A DNA stretch of 64,000 nt. It comes from Pseudopithomyces maydicus (Eukaryota > Ascomycota > Dothideomycetes > Pleosporales > Didymosphaeriaceae). The notes below the pieces were generated by a model. That model did no database searches. It saw only the letters and a program-made list of their open reading frames with translations, and had not been told where the DNA came from. The stretch lies in contig JANTUC010000002.1 of NCBI GenBank assembly GCA_026873275.1, forward strand, positions 1,240,001 through 1,304,000. Reading direction: 5' to 3'. Shown piece after piece: positions 10,152 to 22,073 of this stretch. Numbering within the stretch: the first letter of the stretch is position 1; every line of letters starts with the position of its first letter. The position numbers and the translations under genes are program-made.

Positions 10152-12137
10152 ATGGAATCCCTCAAAAACTCTGTGAGAAAACGTGTCATCGTCATTGGAG
10201 CTGGCCCATGTGGGCTCCCCGCGCTGAAGGAGATGCTTGCTGGTGGACACGATGTCACGCTGTACGAACAGACATCCGTGCTTGGCGGTGTCTTCGCAAG
10301 CAAGGCCATGTACCACGACCTCCACCTCACTTTATCGAACTGGGCCATGGCATACTCCGACTTCCCAAACAATGATCCGCAATGCTATCCTTCGGGTGCC
10401 GAATACCTAGAGTACCTGAAGGACTATACCGCTCATTTCAATCTAGAACGCCACATCAGCTACAACACAGAAGTACTCAGTGCATCGTTGGACGATAGCA
10501 AGAATTGGGTCTTGGAAGTACAGGAAAACGGCAAGAGGCGTGTCGAACATGCCGACGCTCTGATCGTTGCAACCGGAGCCCACCAAGTACCCAAGGAGCT
10601 TCCATCCCAACTGTCAGATTTCAAGGGTAGAGTGGTACATTCCTCCGACTACAACGAAGCCTTTCGCGAAGAAGTCCGCGAAAAGAAGCTCAGAGTCTTG
10701 CTCATCGGAGGCGGTGAAAGCGGTGCCGACGTCTCCGCTGATCTTGGAGACCTGACGCCCAACACCACTGTTTGGCTCCGACGCCCCAATTGCTTCGGTC
10801 CGCGGTATCTCACGCCTCATGCGGAAATGCCGCAGGTCAAAGAGAGCAAGACGGAAAGATACGCGGTGAATGCCTTCCTGGAATCTGCAACCACTAACCG
10901 CATGAGTGCAGCGCAGAATGTCTTCTTTTATGGGTTCTGGCGTAGGTTACTCTGGGCACTGCCTATTCTCAACCGTCAGCTTTCCCGAGCATGTCTCGAT
11001 AGCACGTCGACCGCATGGTTGATGAATGACCAAGCAACTTATGTCACGAAGAACCAACGCATGTGTGAAGCTTGGGAGGACGGAAAGATTGAGGTCCTCG
11101 TCACACCGAAGGTGTCTGCTGAGGGCAACAAAGTTAATTTCGCGATGCCTGGTGGTCGTGTGCAGCAGCGTGACTTTGACGTTGTCGTGCTCTGTACCGG
11201 TTACACAACCACTTATCCCTGGCTAAAGATCAGTGACTTCGATACCGATCCACGCTCGTGGTACTTGCACTGTTTTCCTAAAGGACTCGGTGACTGTCTT
11301 TTCTTCTCGGGATATGCTCGTCCACACCAAGGAGGTACGTCCACATTGTCTTCCCATCCCTCAAAGTGAAACACCCTGTGGCGAATATGTGGTTAGATCA
11401 TGCTGTCATGATCTTTTTCTTACTTATGTGTTCTTACAACAGGCATTCCTCCCATGGCCGAAATTCAATGCCGCTACGTCAGCCTTATCCTAAACGGCCA
11501 CCGCAAGCTTCCAACCGACTACGCAGCGCGTGCCCACCGTGACAGAGTCACTGAGCGGGAATATTACTCCATCAGCCCAGATCTCAATACCCTTGTTGAC
11601 TGGAACGCCTTCCTGGAAAGTGTCGCAAGGCGTATAGGTTGCGAATCGCGCCTTCCAGCCTCATGTATCCTTGCATTCAACGCTCATATGCTCTCAGTTG
11701 CGATGCTGATTCTTCACGTTTTCCAACCCAGTTGGACGATCGGTCTCCAACTCTCAGCACTGCTGTGGATCACCACTTTTATTTCCTTCTTCACGTTGCA
11801 CAATGGCATCATGATCCGGTGGTGGTTCTTTCCACACTGGCCCACCTGGTACCGACAACGCGGACCTGGCACCGATCCAAAGGTGTTTCAAGCCATGTTG
11901 TCCCGAACAAGCATCTGGCGAGACACAAAGATCACTCGTGGGTTCTTCTTGCTGGTATTTTGGTCTTGGTGGACATATTACGCGCAGAGATTCTTGTCGT
12001 TCTTTGTCATCGGTCCACATTTGCTTGCTAAAGCGTTGGGTGTGCGGTTTCCGAAAGTCCTCGGGGGCTTCTTGGTGCCAAAGATCTATGTGTTGCATGA
12101 TACAGAGTGGAGCCTTTCTGACTTGTTTCTTCCTTAG
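10152..12137 (+). CDS. FMO-type flavin monooxygenase with C-terminal membrane region
   Basis: Two exons, 10152-11334 and 11443-12137, give 625 residues. The N-terminal 390 residues form a flavin-containing monooxygenase: FAD motif GAGPCG at 16-21, FMO signature FKGRVVHSSDY at 157-167, NADPH motif GGGESG at 186-191, and LCTGY further on. Known members oxygenate N or S atoms, or perform Baeyer-Villiger reactions. Exon 2 adds a region with two or three hydrophobic segments (about 470-515 and 560-590) rich in Trp and Phe, which is not part of the core enzyme and suggests membrane attachment. The gene is divergent from the O-methyltransferase and converges on an MFS transporter, 156 bases between stops. 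The ATG is preceded by GTCACC, a good context. The substrate is not predictable. Confidence 0.82.
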
Positions 12138-12293
12138 CTACTTGGAAGATGGAAACAGCTACTGAAGATACAACCTGTGCGACTGTATGGATTCATTCGA
12201 TGTCTAATCTCGAATTAAGTTTGATGTAGCCATTGAAGGCAACATGTTCACCTTCTACTTGGTTATGTGGTCTATCTATGCTATCACATCGTC

Positions 12294-13839
12294 TTAAGCA
12301 TCGTCACCGTCGTAGTCCTCCTCTGTTTCTCCAATCGCTTCATATCCGTCTCTTTCTGATACCGTCAAAGATATCAACAAACCCAGAGCTACCAAGAATA
12401 ACGCACCGGCGACCAGGTATGGTAGGCCAAGCCAGACCTCGCTGTTCTGTTGGAGACCTACGGTATAAAGCCAAGCGTAGATTGGGCCACTAACGGAGCC
12501 TCCGATGGCCCTGAGCATGGTGATCGCAGAGTACATAGTGCTGATCTCGTGTGTGGGGACCAATTCTGTCGCCAGCGAGCGCAGCAAAGAATCCTGTCCG
12601 GCTCCTAAAGCAATAACAACGACACCTGCGGTTTGATTAGCACATTCAGCTTTTAAAATTCACGAGCCAAAATGTAACTGAATGTTGAGTATACATACCC
12701 AGTACGGCCACAGCTACCACAGGTGCGAAACCTAAGCATAGCTGACCAACTGCCAGTGCGACCAAACTCCACTCAGCAATGTATTTGTCTTTGGTGCTCG
12801 GGGATAGTCTCTGAAAGTTAGGAAGAATCTTGGTGAGAAATGGAAGAACCAAGATCAGCATGAGCAGCTCCACGCTCATTTCTAGTGAATTCAAAAAACT
12901 CGCCTGCCAACGATCAGTCAGTATTCGTTCTTAGCATGAAAGGAAGTCAGCATGTGCTCTTACGTCCGAGAAAGTCCAGCCATATCGCTTCGAAACATAG
13001 ATGGCCAGCATCAAGGGTCCCGCGTCGAAGCCTAGCTGGCACAAAAACACCAGAATCAACATGCCTAGTACCTGCTTGTTCCCAATGAGCAGAGACGAGA
13101 TGTTCTTCAAAGCCTTCATCACAGAACGCAACTTCTGGCCCAATCCTCCCGATGACTCGCTGTCATCACCAGGCTTAGCCACCTCTACCGTAGTGTTAGG
13201 TATCATCGCCGCGGTGATCGTACACAGCACCAGACTGATCAACCCAACCGCCCACGGCAAAAAGTCATTCACCCTCATCATCAGCCCACTCGTCGCATAC
13301 CCCAAGATACTAGCCGCTACGCCCGCCGCCCTCGTCCGGAAAAACATCGTCGTCCTCTCTTCCGGTCCCACCACCTCCGCAATAATCACGTGCAGCAGCG
13401 TGATGATGACCGTAAACCCCCCGCCAACACAGCTGAAAACGAAGTGCAGCCAGATCAACCGAATGGGAAATACATCCGGGAACCAGGTCACCAGGAACGG
13501 CCATCCGTCTTCCAGAAACACGCCGAACATGGCGATGGCGAGAATGAACGAGTGCCCATAGCGATCTGCCAACGCCGCGAAGGGAATCGCTAGGATGCTC
13601 GGAATAATTATCGAGAGTCGCTCGATGCCACCCAGTAGCGCAAGCTCCTGCTGCACGGGAGCGACTTTGCAGTCGTGCGGACCGGGAGCGCCGTAGTACT
13701 GGCGACAGACGATGGATTCGTAGATGGCGATGCGGGGCGCGGGCTGGACGGTTTCGCCGAAAAGAAAAAGGAACGATGTGATGTAGATGAGAGGAATGGT
13801 GTACTTTGTTGCTGCCGTCATCTTGGCTGGCGCGGCCAA
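12294..13839 (-). CDS. MFS transporter (drug/metabolite efflux type)
   Basis: Three exons on the minus strand, 13839-12964, 12903-12699 and 12625-12294, give 470 residues. The introns are 60 and 73 bases with GTAAGA and GTATGT donors. About twelve hydrophobic helices are visible. The loop after helix 2 reads ALADRYGH, a form of the MFS motif A (GxxxDRxGR). The first extracellular loop holds a Cys pair (VCRQYY.. and HDCK). The acidic tail ends EEDYDGDDA. The family moves small solutes across the plasma membrane by proton exchange. Its place next to a monooxygenase and an O-methyltransferase suggests export of their product, which is an inference from position. Confidence 0.83.
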
Positions 13840-14559
13840 GAGGCTATTCTATAGGACCCTGAGGATATGCACGTTGGGTGAGGGTGTTGCGGTGGTGAAA
13901 ATCTAATCAGATTAGATATGGGATGGGAGGATATGACATATCTAGTGTGTGGGGCAGATCCTTTTGTGGGTCGGCATCCACTTCCCGGACGTTTGACCAT
14001 TTAGGAAAACAGACGCCAGCTTACTTCATGGGCCGTTTAGAAATAATCTTTGTTCCCTTGCTGAATTCTTCCATCAGGAATGAATGCGTAGAAACGAAAG
14101 AACCGGACCCAACACAGAATGGTTTTTTGGATCACGTCCCAAGTACAACGCAAGACCACCGCGAGAGACACTGACTTGCAGCCATTTGTTATCATCTGGG
14201 AGTTTTAAAATTGGGGGAATTATGTTTCATAACTGTGAGCTACAGTAGGATATAGCGTGCTTTCAAAAGGGGAATATTCGTAGGGGTCGTGTCGACGTCA
14301 ATACCCACAACGCCATTGTGAAACCATTGAGACCAAGAACCAAATACACGCCATAGAGCCCTTTGAATAGAAACCCAAACCAGCCACATATCCTTGGAGC
14401 CCATATCTTATTCTTGTTCGCCATGCGAACCAGACAATGACTTACATGTCGTCGTGTGGTCCGCATTGAACAACCACCGAGAGAACTGATCGCAACCAGG
14501 GAAAACAAGCCCATTACCCAATCTACCAGTATCGACGCTGTCGAGCCGAACGCCCCAAA
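13840..14559. other. Intergenic
   Basis: It holds the MFS promoter and the 3' flank of the FHA gene. A minus-strand open frame at 14263-14514 encodes a hydrophobic stretch but has no supporting splice link or motif, and I do not call it. Confidence 0.45.
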
Positions 14560-16842
14560 TCACGCCATGAAAAAGTCGTTCGGGACCGACGTGAGGAAGG
14601 CAACTGAGGCAGCAGCACCAACGAACACGCCAGGCAACGTCCAGGCTACAGCAGTCTTCGCTGCATTTCCAAGGCGAGATCGAAGCCGCTTCTTTGGGCG
14701 CTGGTCGACGGTGTTGGTCGGCGTGGCAGGTGCATCGACTGCATCTACAGCATGCGAGGCCAGAGTAGTGATATCCGCCTTGATCGCTGACGCTGGTGCT
14801 GGCACTGGGGAAGACTCACCGCCGGCTTCTTCAGTCGGCTCTTCCAGAACATCCGCTTTGCGTTTCAAACCACTCGTTACAGAGGTTGGCGTCGGCGGCT
14901 GTTGAATCGTGTCCTCGACGATTTCGCGAATGGATACTTCAGTACGGCGCACTGGAGGTGACGACATCTCAGAGGACGGCGCGGGTGGTGGTGTTTGCAC
15001 ACCCGAGGCTCGGACCTCGGCGGGGCACTTTGGTTGAGTCCACACGTTCTCTGGCGATACTGGAGGGTTTTGTGAGACGTAGGGATTAGGCAAGAGCGCC
15101 TCAGCTGGGACGTGACATCCGATAATTGCAGAGGGATACGGTGCTGGGAACGAAGGCGTTGCCACCGCTGTCACAATGTTAGCAAATGGCAAAATATCTC
15201 AAGTACGTGTCGCTGTCTTCACTTACGTGGCGAGAATGGGCTATTGTAGTCCAACATATTCCACTGCATCGGTCGAGGAGCAGCGGGGCGAGGAGGGACA
15301 GATGAGTCGATATTGCCAAAGACCATATCGTCGAAAATACCATTGGGATTGAAGAATGGGTCCATACGTGGCTCTGGTGGCCCTGGAAGCTTGTGTGGCT
15401 CGACTCGGGCAGCTAACTCTGCATTTGGGGTATATAGCACAGGCTCTCCCTCCTTGCGAGCATCGAGCGGTGCCGAGGGGTAGGATCCGAGAGGCATGGT
15501 CATACCCAGCTCTATATTGTTCTTGGTTTCATGGCCATTGTTTTGTACGATGTGATCACTGCCCATGGACTGATGACCAAGCTTGCGAGCTTCTAGAGCG
15601 TCTTGTTCAGCTCGGGCCTGCAGCAGGCGCTTCTTATTCTGTTGCTCCAACAGCATGAGCTGCAACTGGGGGATGACCAGTCTCGAGGGAAACAACTCTC
15701 GCCAAGTCGGGATGGCGCAGGAGGAGCATCGGCTTCGTTCTCTTCTTCGACGTCATCCTCCAAGTCCATATCGCCTTCAGACTGGCTCTCGTCGGAGTCG
15801 ACGATAGAGGCGCAGCTGTCCATGGCACTGCCATCCATGAGAGATGCCTGGTCGCCCTCACTGGAATATCCGGAAGCAATATCGTCGCACTCTGAAAGTT
15901 CGTCATCAACAAAGGCCCGTCGATTGTCAAAGGAGCCAGGAGAGATATCCTCGGGGAGGAAGATTTGATCTCCGGCCTCTGAAGGTGATTGGCGGTCTTG
16001 GGTACCCTCCCTTGGGTCCAAAGGAAGAGCTGGAGGTAGTCAGCACAGTAGGTCCTGTGGGTAATGGGGGAGATGTAACATACTGGTGTCATGGAGATGG
16101 CTGTTGAGCTCATCGCCGCTGACCTCGTCGTCGTCATCGTCGTCGATAACAAGGGGATGTGCCTTCTGAGATCCACGCGGACGGGGGCTGTCGCTATCAT
16201 CGAGTGTCACGGGATTTGTCTCGGATCCGTAACGTGGCGGGGATCGCATAGCCTCGTCCACCACGAGGTCTTCCTCGTCGGATGTCTCAACGTCGTCGGG
16301 CACAGAGAAGCCTTTGGGATACGAAGGGAGTGACGATTCGAAGCTGAAGGAGCGAGAAGTGTAGAAGACTGGATAAGCGTCAGCGTGGGATGTAGAGGGG
16401 TTGCGGTTGAGCGCACGGTTCTCGCGGGTAACGTTGGCACCGAACTGCAGCAGGTCGCCGTTGCTGAGGCGGTGGGGCTTCTGAGGCTCGAGCTTGTTGC
16501 CGTTGACCATGGTGCCGTGCATGGAGCCCTTGTCTGTGATGAAGACCGAGGGCGAGGGAGGAGAGGTGGCCGTGAGCACGGCGTGGTCCCGAGAAATGGT
16601 GGGGCTGTCGACGTAGGCGTTGGCTGGGCCGACCATGAGCTCAGGCTTCGCGGTGTTCTTGGAGGCGCGGCCGATGTGGATGACGGATCCCGGGCGGAGA
16701 GTGAGGGTGCGTGTGTCGTACTCGTCGAGCTTGTCGGAGCAGCGGAGCGTGACCTGAATGGTAAGGACTGGGGGTTGTGTCAACAGGCAGACAGGCAAAC
16801 GGGATGGGGGCGCTGGGGATGCTCACGTTCGGCAGCGGCCAT
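14560..16842 (-). CDS. FHA-domain protein with possible C-terminal membrane anchor (apparent frameshift)
   Basis: Four exons fit on the minus strand: 16842-16827, 16767-16084, 16029-15227 and 15167-14560, about 703 residues once one missing base is allowed for. The first exon is only 16 bases (MAAAE plus one base). Residues about 8-130 form an FHA domain with IGRASKN, ISRDHAVL and GSMHGTMVNG, which binds phosphothreonine in partner proteins. A long Ser/Asp/Glu-rich region follows. Within exon 3 the reading frame must shift near 15700-15730, probably a missing C in the CCC run before PTWRELFPSR; no splice pair explains the change. The last 35 residues contain a hydrophobic segment (TLPGVFVGAAASVAFL) after a basic KKRLRSR stretch, fitting a tail anchor. 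The FHA-plus-tail-anchor layout recalls the STRIPAK proteins Far9/Far10 and SLMAP, but no coiled coil is obvious, so orthology is not claimed. Confidence 0.7.
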
Positions 16843-17598
16843 GGTGAGGAGCAGTCGGGGCTCACACCTGGGCAGGCAGAAGATACGGGGTGCTTGGGGA
16901 GGCCAGAGATGCGGTGGAACCAGGTGCTGGAGAGGGTCGTGTGGGCGGGGTTGAGCTCTCGCAGGGCACTGGCGGGACTCAACGGCGGTAGCGTTTGTAT
17001 GGTGCGTTGGAAGGGCGGGCGACTCAGCACAGGCGGATTGGGAAGGCCGGCGGTCGGGAGGGAAGAATAGCCTGGGGCGAGTGCGTAGTGCAAGTGTGTG
17101 TGAGAGAGAAAGAGAGGAAGTGAAGGTGAGGAGAGCAACGCAGGGCAGCTGCGCGCCTTCACACAATAAGGTGCGGCCGCTCACTGCTGCACTCCAGGGC
17201 TGCTTGCACTGCTGCACTGGTGCTGCCTGGAGATCGCCCGTGCTTGGCCTCTATCCCCCCTCCCCCAGCACTACCTATCAGCTTATCGGCGCTGGATCCC
17301 CTGGCAGCTGCACCAGTGTGGACTCGGGGTGCGTTGGAGCCTTACTGCCTTCTGCGTAGCGCCCATTGGCCGCCCACCAGCGCCCGCGGTGCCCCACCCG
17401 CCTACTTCGAACTTTTGCGCGCACAGCTTGGGCGCAGCTTGGTGAGTCTACAACACACCGCGCCCGCCTGCCTGTCTGCCTGCCCAGCCCTCTCTCCGTC
17501 CGCCGTCCGTGACTCACGCCCGCCCGCGAGAGCATGTCCCCCCGCCTTCGGTAGCAGCCCAGTCCCAGCTTGCACCCGCGCAAGCTACGTCCCCGCCC
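16843..17598. other. Bidirectional promoter region
   Basis: It lies between the divergent FHA gene and RPC1 and is CT/AG-rich and GC-rich. Open frames running through it, including the long one that extends RPC1 upstream from 17220, lack family similarity. No further gene is supported. Confidence 0.5.
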
Positions 17599-20500
17599 AT
17601 GGCTACCACCACCATGACCACCGCCGCCGCCGCGCCCGCCGACTCGCAGGCCCGCCACGCCAAAGAGCAGGTCGTCGACAAGATCCCCGCTCGCATCAAG
17701 CACATCCAGTTCGGCATCTACTCCAACCCCGACGTCGTCAACCAGGCCGTCCTCGAGGTATCCGACCGCAATGTCTACGACCTCACCACCACCCAGGACA
17801 GCGCCCGCGTCCTCACCTCCAACGGGCCCATGGACACGCGCATGGGCATCTCCACAAAGGTCGGCAAGTGCTCGACCTGCGGCGAGGGCCTGAACGAGTG
17901 CAACGGCCACTTTGGCCACATCAAGCTAGCCCTGCCTGCCTTCCACGTCGGCTACCTCAAGCACATCATCGACGTGCTCAATTGCATTTGCAAGGACTGC
18001 TCCCGCGTGCTGCTGGACGTGCCCGAGCGCCGGCGACACCTGCGCACCATGCGCCGTCCGGGCATGGACAATCTGCAGCGCACCGCCCACGCCAAGAAGA
18101 TCATGGAGGAGTGCCGCAAGGTGAAGAACTGCCCCTACTGCGGTGCCCTGAACGGCACGGTACGCAAGGTGCCTGGCCACCCCTCAAGGTCATCCACAAC
18201 CGCTACGACGCATACCTGCGCTCCACCGCCAAGAGCAAGAAGACCCCTGTGGGCCGGAAGGAATTTGAACACTCATTCGAAACCGCAAAGGCTGCCAACA
18301 ATGAAGTGGACAAGAACTTCAAAAAGGCAGTCGACGACATGCACCCCTTACGCACCCTCAATCTCTTCAAGAAGATCTCGCCCGAAGACTGCGAACTCCT
18401 GGCCATGATTCCCGAAGACGCTCGACCCGAGATGCTCATCTGGGAGTACATGCCTGTGCCGCCTGTGGCCATCCGACCATCCGTTATGCAGGAGGCAGGA
18501 GCGACCGAAGACGACATCACGAACAAGATTGGTGACATTTGTCACATCAGCAGCATCATACGTGCCGGACTCCAGCGGGGTTTTCCTCTACAGATACTCA
18601 TGGAACAGTGGGACTTCCTACAATTGCAGATTGCAATGTACATCAATAGCGAGACACCAGGTCTCAAGCAGCAGGGGCTCCAAAAGACAATGCGTGGCTT
18701 CTGCCAGAGGCTCAAAGGCAAGGGCGGTCGTTTCAGGCAGAACTTGTCTGGCAAGCGCGTCGACTTCTCTGGTCGTACCGTCATTGGCCCCGATCCCAAC
18801 CTTGCTATTGACGAGGTTGCTGTGCCTCAGCGTGTTGCAAAGAACTTGACGTACCCGGAAAAGGTGACCCAGTACAACATGAAGAAGATGAGGAAGCTTG
18901 TCCAGACCGGTCCTTATATCCACCCTGGAGCAAACAACATCATCAAACTCAACGGACGCTCTACAGCGCTGACCATCCTTGCACGCGATACTACAGGTCA
19001 GAAGTTGAAAGATGCTGCAGAGCGATTGCAGATTGGCGATATTGTTGAGCGTCACCTTGAGGACGGCGACATTGTCCTCTTCAATCGGCAACCGTCACTC
19101 CACAGGATGAGTATTCTAAGTCATCGCGCCAAAGTTCGGCCATGGCGCACGTTCCGACTCAATGAATGCGCTTGCAATCCTTACAATGCCGATTTCGATG
19201 GCGACGAGATGAATTTGCACTTGCCTCAGACAGAAGAAGCGCGGACTGAGGCGACGGAGCTCATGGGTGTCAAGTACAATCTTGCTACCCCCAAGAACGG
19301 AACTCCTTTGATTGCTGCCATTCAAGATTTCATCACAGCCGCATTTCAGCTTAGCAGCAAAAACCACTTCTTCGACCGCGGTACTTTCACTCAAATTTGC
19401 AACTACATGTTTGCAGGTAACGGAGCATACTCTCCACGTGATGGCAAATACCACGAGATCGAATTGCCACCACCTACTGTCCTGAAGCCCCAAGCTCTTT
19501 GGACCGGTAAACAGGTCTGGGGTGTACTAATGCGACCGTATAGCACCTATGGTCCTTCCGATGACGAGCCCCTGCTCGTCAATCTCGAAGCCCGCTGCAA
19601 GCAGTTCAAGGCCAAAGCAGGAGTCGCAGACGATCTCAACGAAGATGATGCTTTCTTGGTCATTCGAAATTCTGAAATCATGTGTGGCTGCTTCGACAAA
19701 GCTACTGTTGGTGACGGAAAGAAAGATTCCGTCTTCTATGTCATCATGCGTGACTATGGTCCGGATTACGCTGTTCAGGCCATGAACCGACTCGCCAAAG
19801 TCTCGGCCAGATGGCTCACCAACAATGGTTTCTCCCTTGGCATCAGCGATGTCACCCCAGGAGATCGGCTGAACCAGAAGAAGCAGGCCTTGATTGACAC
19901 GGCATATGCAGAGTGTGACGTTCTCATCAAGCAGTACAAGGCAGGCACAATCGAGCGCATGCCTGGTTGCGACGCATTGACTAGTATGGAGAACAAGATT
20001 GGTGGTATCCTCTCCGCAGTCCGTGCAGCTGCTGGTGAAGTCTGCTTCGAGGAGCTAAGCAGATGGAACGCCCCTTTGCTCATGGCCAAGTGCGGATCTA
20101 AGGGTTCCAATATTAACGTTTCCCAGATGGTTGCTTCCGTCGGTCAACAAATGATTGGCGGTGCACGGGTGGCTGATGGTTTCCAGCATAGAACATTGCC
20201 GCATTTCCCCAAAGCCGCCCGCCAGCCCGTCTCCAAGGGATTTGTCAGTAACAGTTTCTTTTCTGGCTTGACCCCACCTGAATTTATCTTTCACGCTATG
20301 AGTGGACGTGAAGGTCTGGTCGATACTGCAGTCAAGACGGCCGAAACAGGTTACATGAGTCGAAGATTGATGAAGTCGCTCGAGGATCTGTCGAAACAGT
20401 ATGACAACACGGTTAGCAATTCTTCTGGAACGGTTGTGCAATTCCAGTATGGAGCGGACGACCTTGATCCTGTCGATATGGAAGGAAAAGCTGCTCCAGT

Positions 20501-22073
20501 CAACTTCGTCCGCACGTTCTCTCACGCAGTTACCATCACATGGGATAACAAGACACCTAGTCTTACGCCCGAAGCGGTGCGAATGTACACGCTGAAGATA
20601 CTGGATGAGAGACGAGGTAGCAAGGATCTCAAACGCTTGAAACTTGATCAAGTCACAGAGCTAGACTTCAACGACAAGAGTGATCTTTCTCTTGATGACA
20701 AGGATCCCGAGCGAGCATTTCTTGATGATGTGCAGAATTTCGTCTTCAAGCAAGCGGACAAACTTGAAAAGACCCTCGCCTTCTTGGGGCTGCCAAACCC
20801 TCCCAGCGACACTGGGGGTGAGTATATCCACGATGCTAGAAAGTACGGACTCGCAGACGGTATCGCGAAGATCTCGGCAGATGCTCTCAGAGAATTTCTT
20901 CATCTATGTCTAACAAAGTACAAGAAATCTAAAGTACAGCCAGGCCACGCTGTAGGCGCCATTGGTGCACAATCGATTGGTGAGCCAGGTACCCAAATGA
21001 CGCTCAAGACTTTCCATTTTGCTGGTGTCGCTGGTATGTCCATCACACAGGGTGTTCCCCGTATCAAGGAAATCATCAACGCTTCAACCACCATTTCTAC
21101 GCCGGTCATTGCGTGCACCTTGTCCAACCCAGATCATGAGTCTGCTGCAAGGATCGTCAAAGCCCGAGTGGAAAAGACGTACTTGAAGGATATAATCACG
21201 TACATTGAAGATGTTTGGCATCCGGATGGCACCGCACGCATCAGCATGGGCATCAGCGATGACACCATTCAGAAGCTTTCTCTCGACCTGAGCGACCATG
21301 ACATTATATCCGGTATCAACAAGCACAAGCCACTGAAATGGGGCAAAGCGGGTGCCAAGGTCACCATCAAGAGTGGTAAATCAATTACCGTCTGGGTATC
21401 TGACCCAAAGAACGAGAAGAAAGCTGCAACCAAATCGACCAAGACAGTGCAGAAGGAGTACTTCGAACGTGTTCAGCAAGTCAAGACGCTTATCCTTGAC
21501 GCCGTTATCAAGGGTTTCCCGGACTGTCAACGTGCGATCATTAAGAAGGAGACCAGCCGCAATGAGCGTGGCAACTACGAATGCCAGCTTCTCGTCGAAG
21601 GCTACGGTTTCAAAGACTGCTTGACGACCCCGGGTATACAGCCGTACAAGACAAAGTCTAACCATGTCATGGAAGTAAATCAAGTCCTTGGCATCGAAGC
21701 CGCGCGCGCAACCATTGCAAGCGAAATCGGCGAAGTCATGGGCTCCATGGACATTGATCCTCGTCACATGGCACTTCTCGCCGACGTCATGACCTTCAAG
21801 GGTGCGGTGTTTGGTATCACGCGTTTCGGTTTGCAGAAGACGAGGGACAGCGTGCTCCAGCTCGCCAGTTTCGAAAAGACGCCAGATCATCTATTCGAGG
21901 CAGCGGCCAAGGGCAAGATTGACCACATTGACGGAGTGTCCGAGTGTATTATTATGGGTCAGAGTGTGAAGCTTGGAACTGGTGCGATGGAGGTGTATCG
22001 CCCGCTCAACTTTGACGAGGGGGACATTGGCATCAAGCCGACGATGTTCGAGACTGGTTGGGATGCATTGTAA
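17599..22073 (+). CDS. RPC1: RNA polymerase III largest subunit (one-base frameshift near 18181)
   Basis: About 1,491 residues after correction, close to the 1,460 of yeast RPC160. Translation starts at the ATG at 17599. The N-terminal zinc-binding region has KCSTCGEGLNECNGHFGH and CPYCG. At 18181-18183 the frame must slip by one base so that GTVRKVPGHP joins LKVIHNRYDAY; a run of four C bases where five are expected explains it. The catalytic loop NADFDGDEMNLHLPQ is encoded near 19189 and carries the three Mg-binding Asp residues. The bridge-helix/trigger-loop area contains PPEFIFHAMSGREGLVDTA. The protein ends FETGWDAL with no heptad tail, which excludes RPB1, and the sequence follows RPC1 rather than RPA190. 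It forms the active site of Pol III, which makes tRNA and 5S rRNA. An essential gene would not normally carry a frameshift, so the break is most likely a sequence error. Confidence 0.95.

Noticed and set aside
14263..14514. Small hydrophobic minus-strand open frame
   Set aside because: No start context, splice link or family; it follows the clear stop of the FHA gene.
15740..15861. An intron from 15861 to 15740 to explain the frame change in the FHA gene
   Set aside because: The donor GTGAGG is acceptable, but the acceptor lies in a purine-rich GAAGAAGAG stretch with no pyrimidine tract or branch site.
17220..17598. Upstream extension of the long RPC1 open frame
   Set aside because: It is in the frame used only after the frameshift at 18181 and shows Arg/Pro-rich composition. 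The true N-terminus, with zinc-binding Cys motifs, is in another frame starting at 17599.
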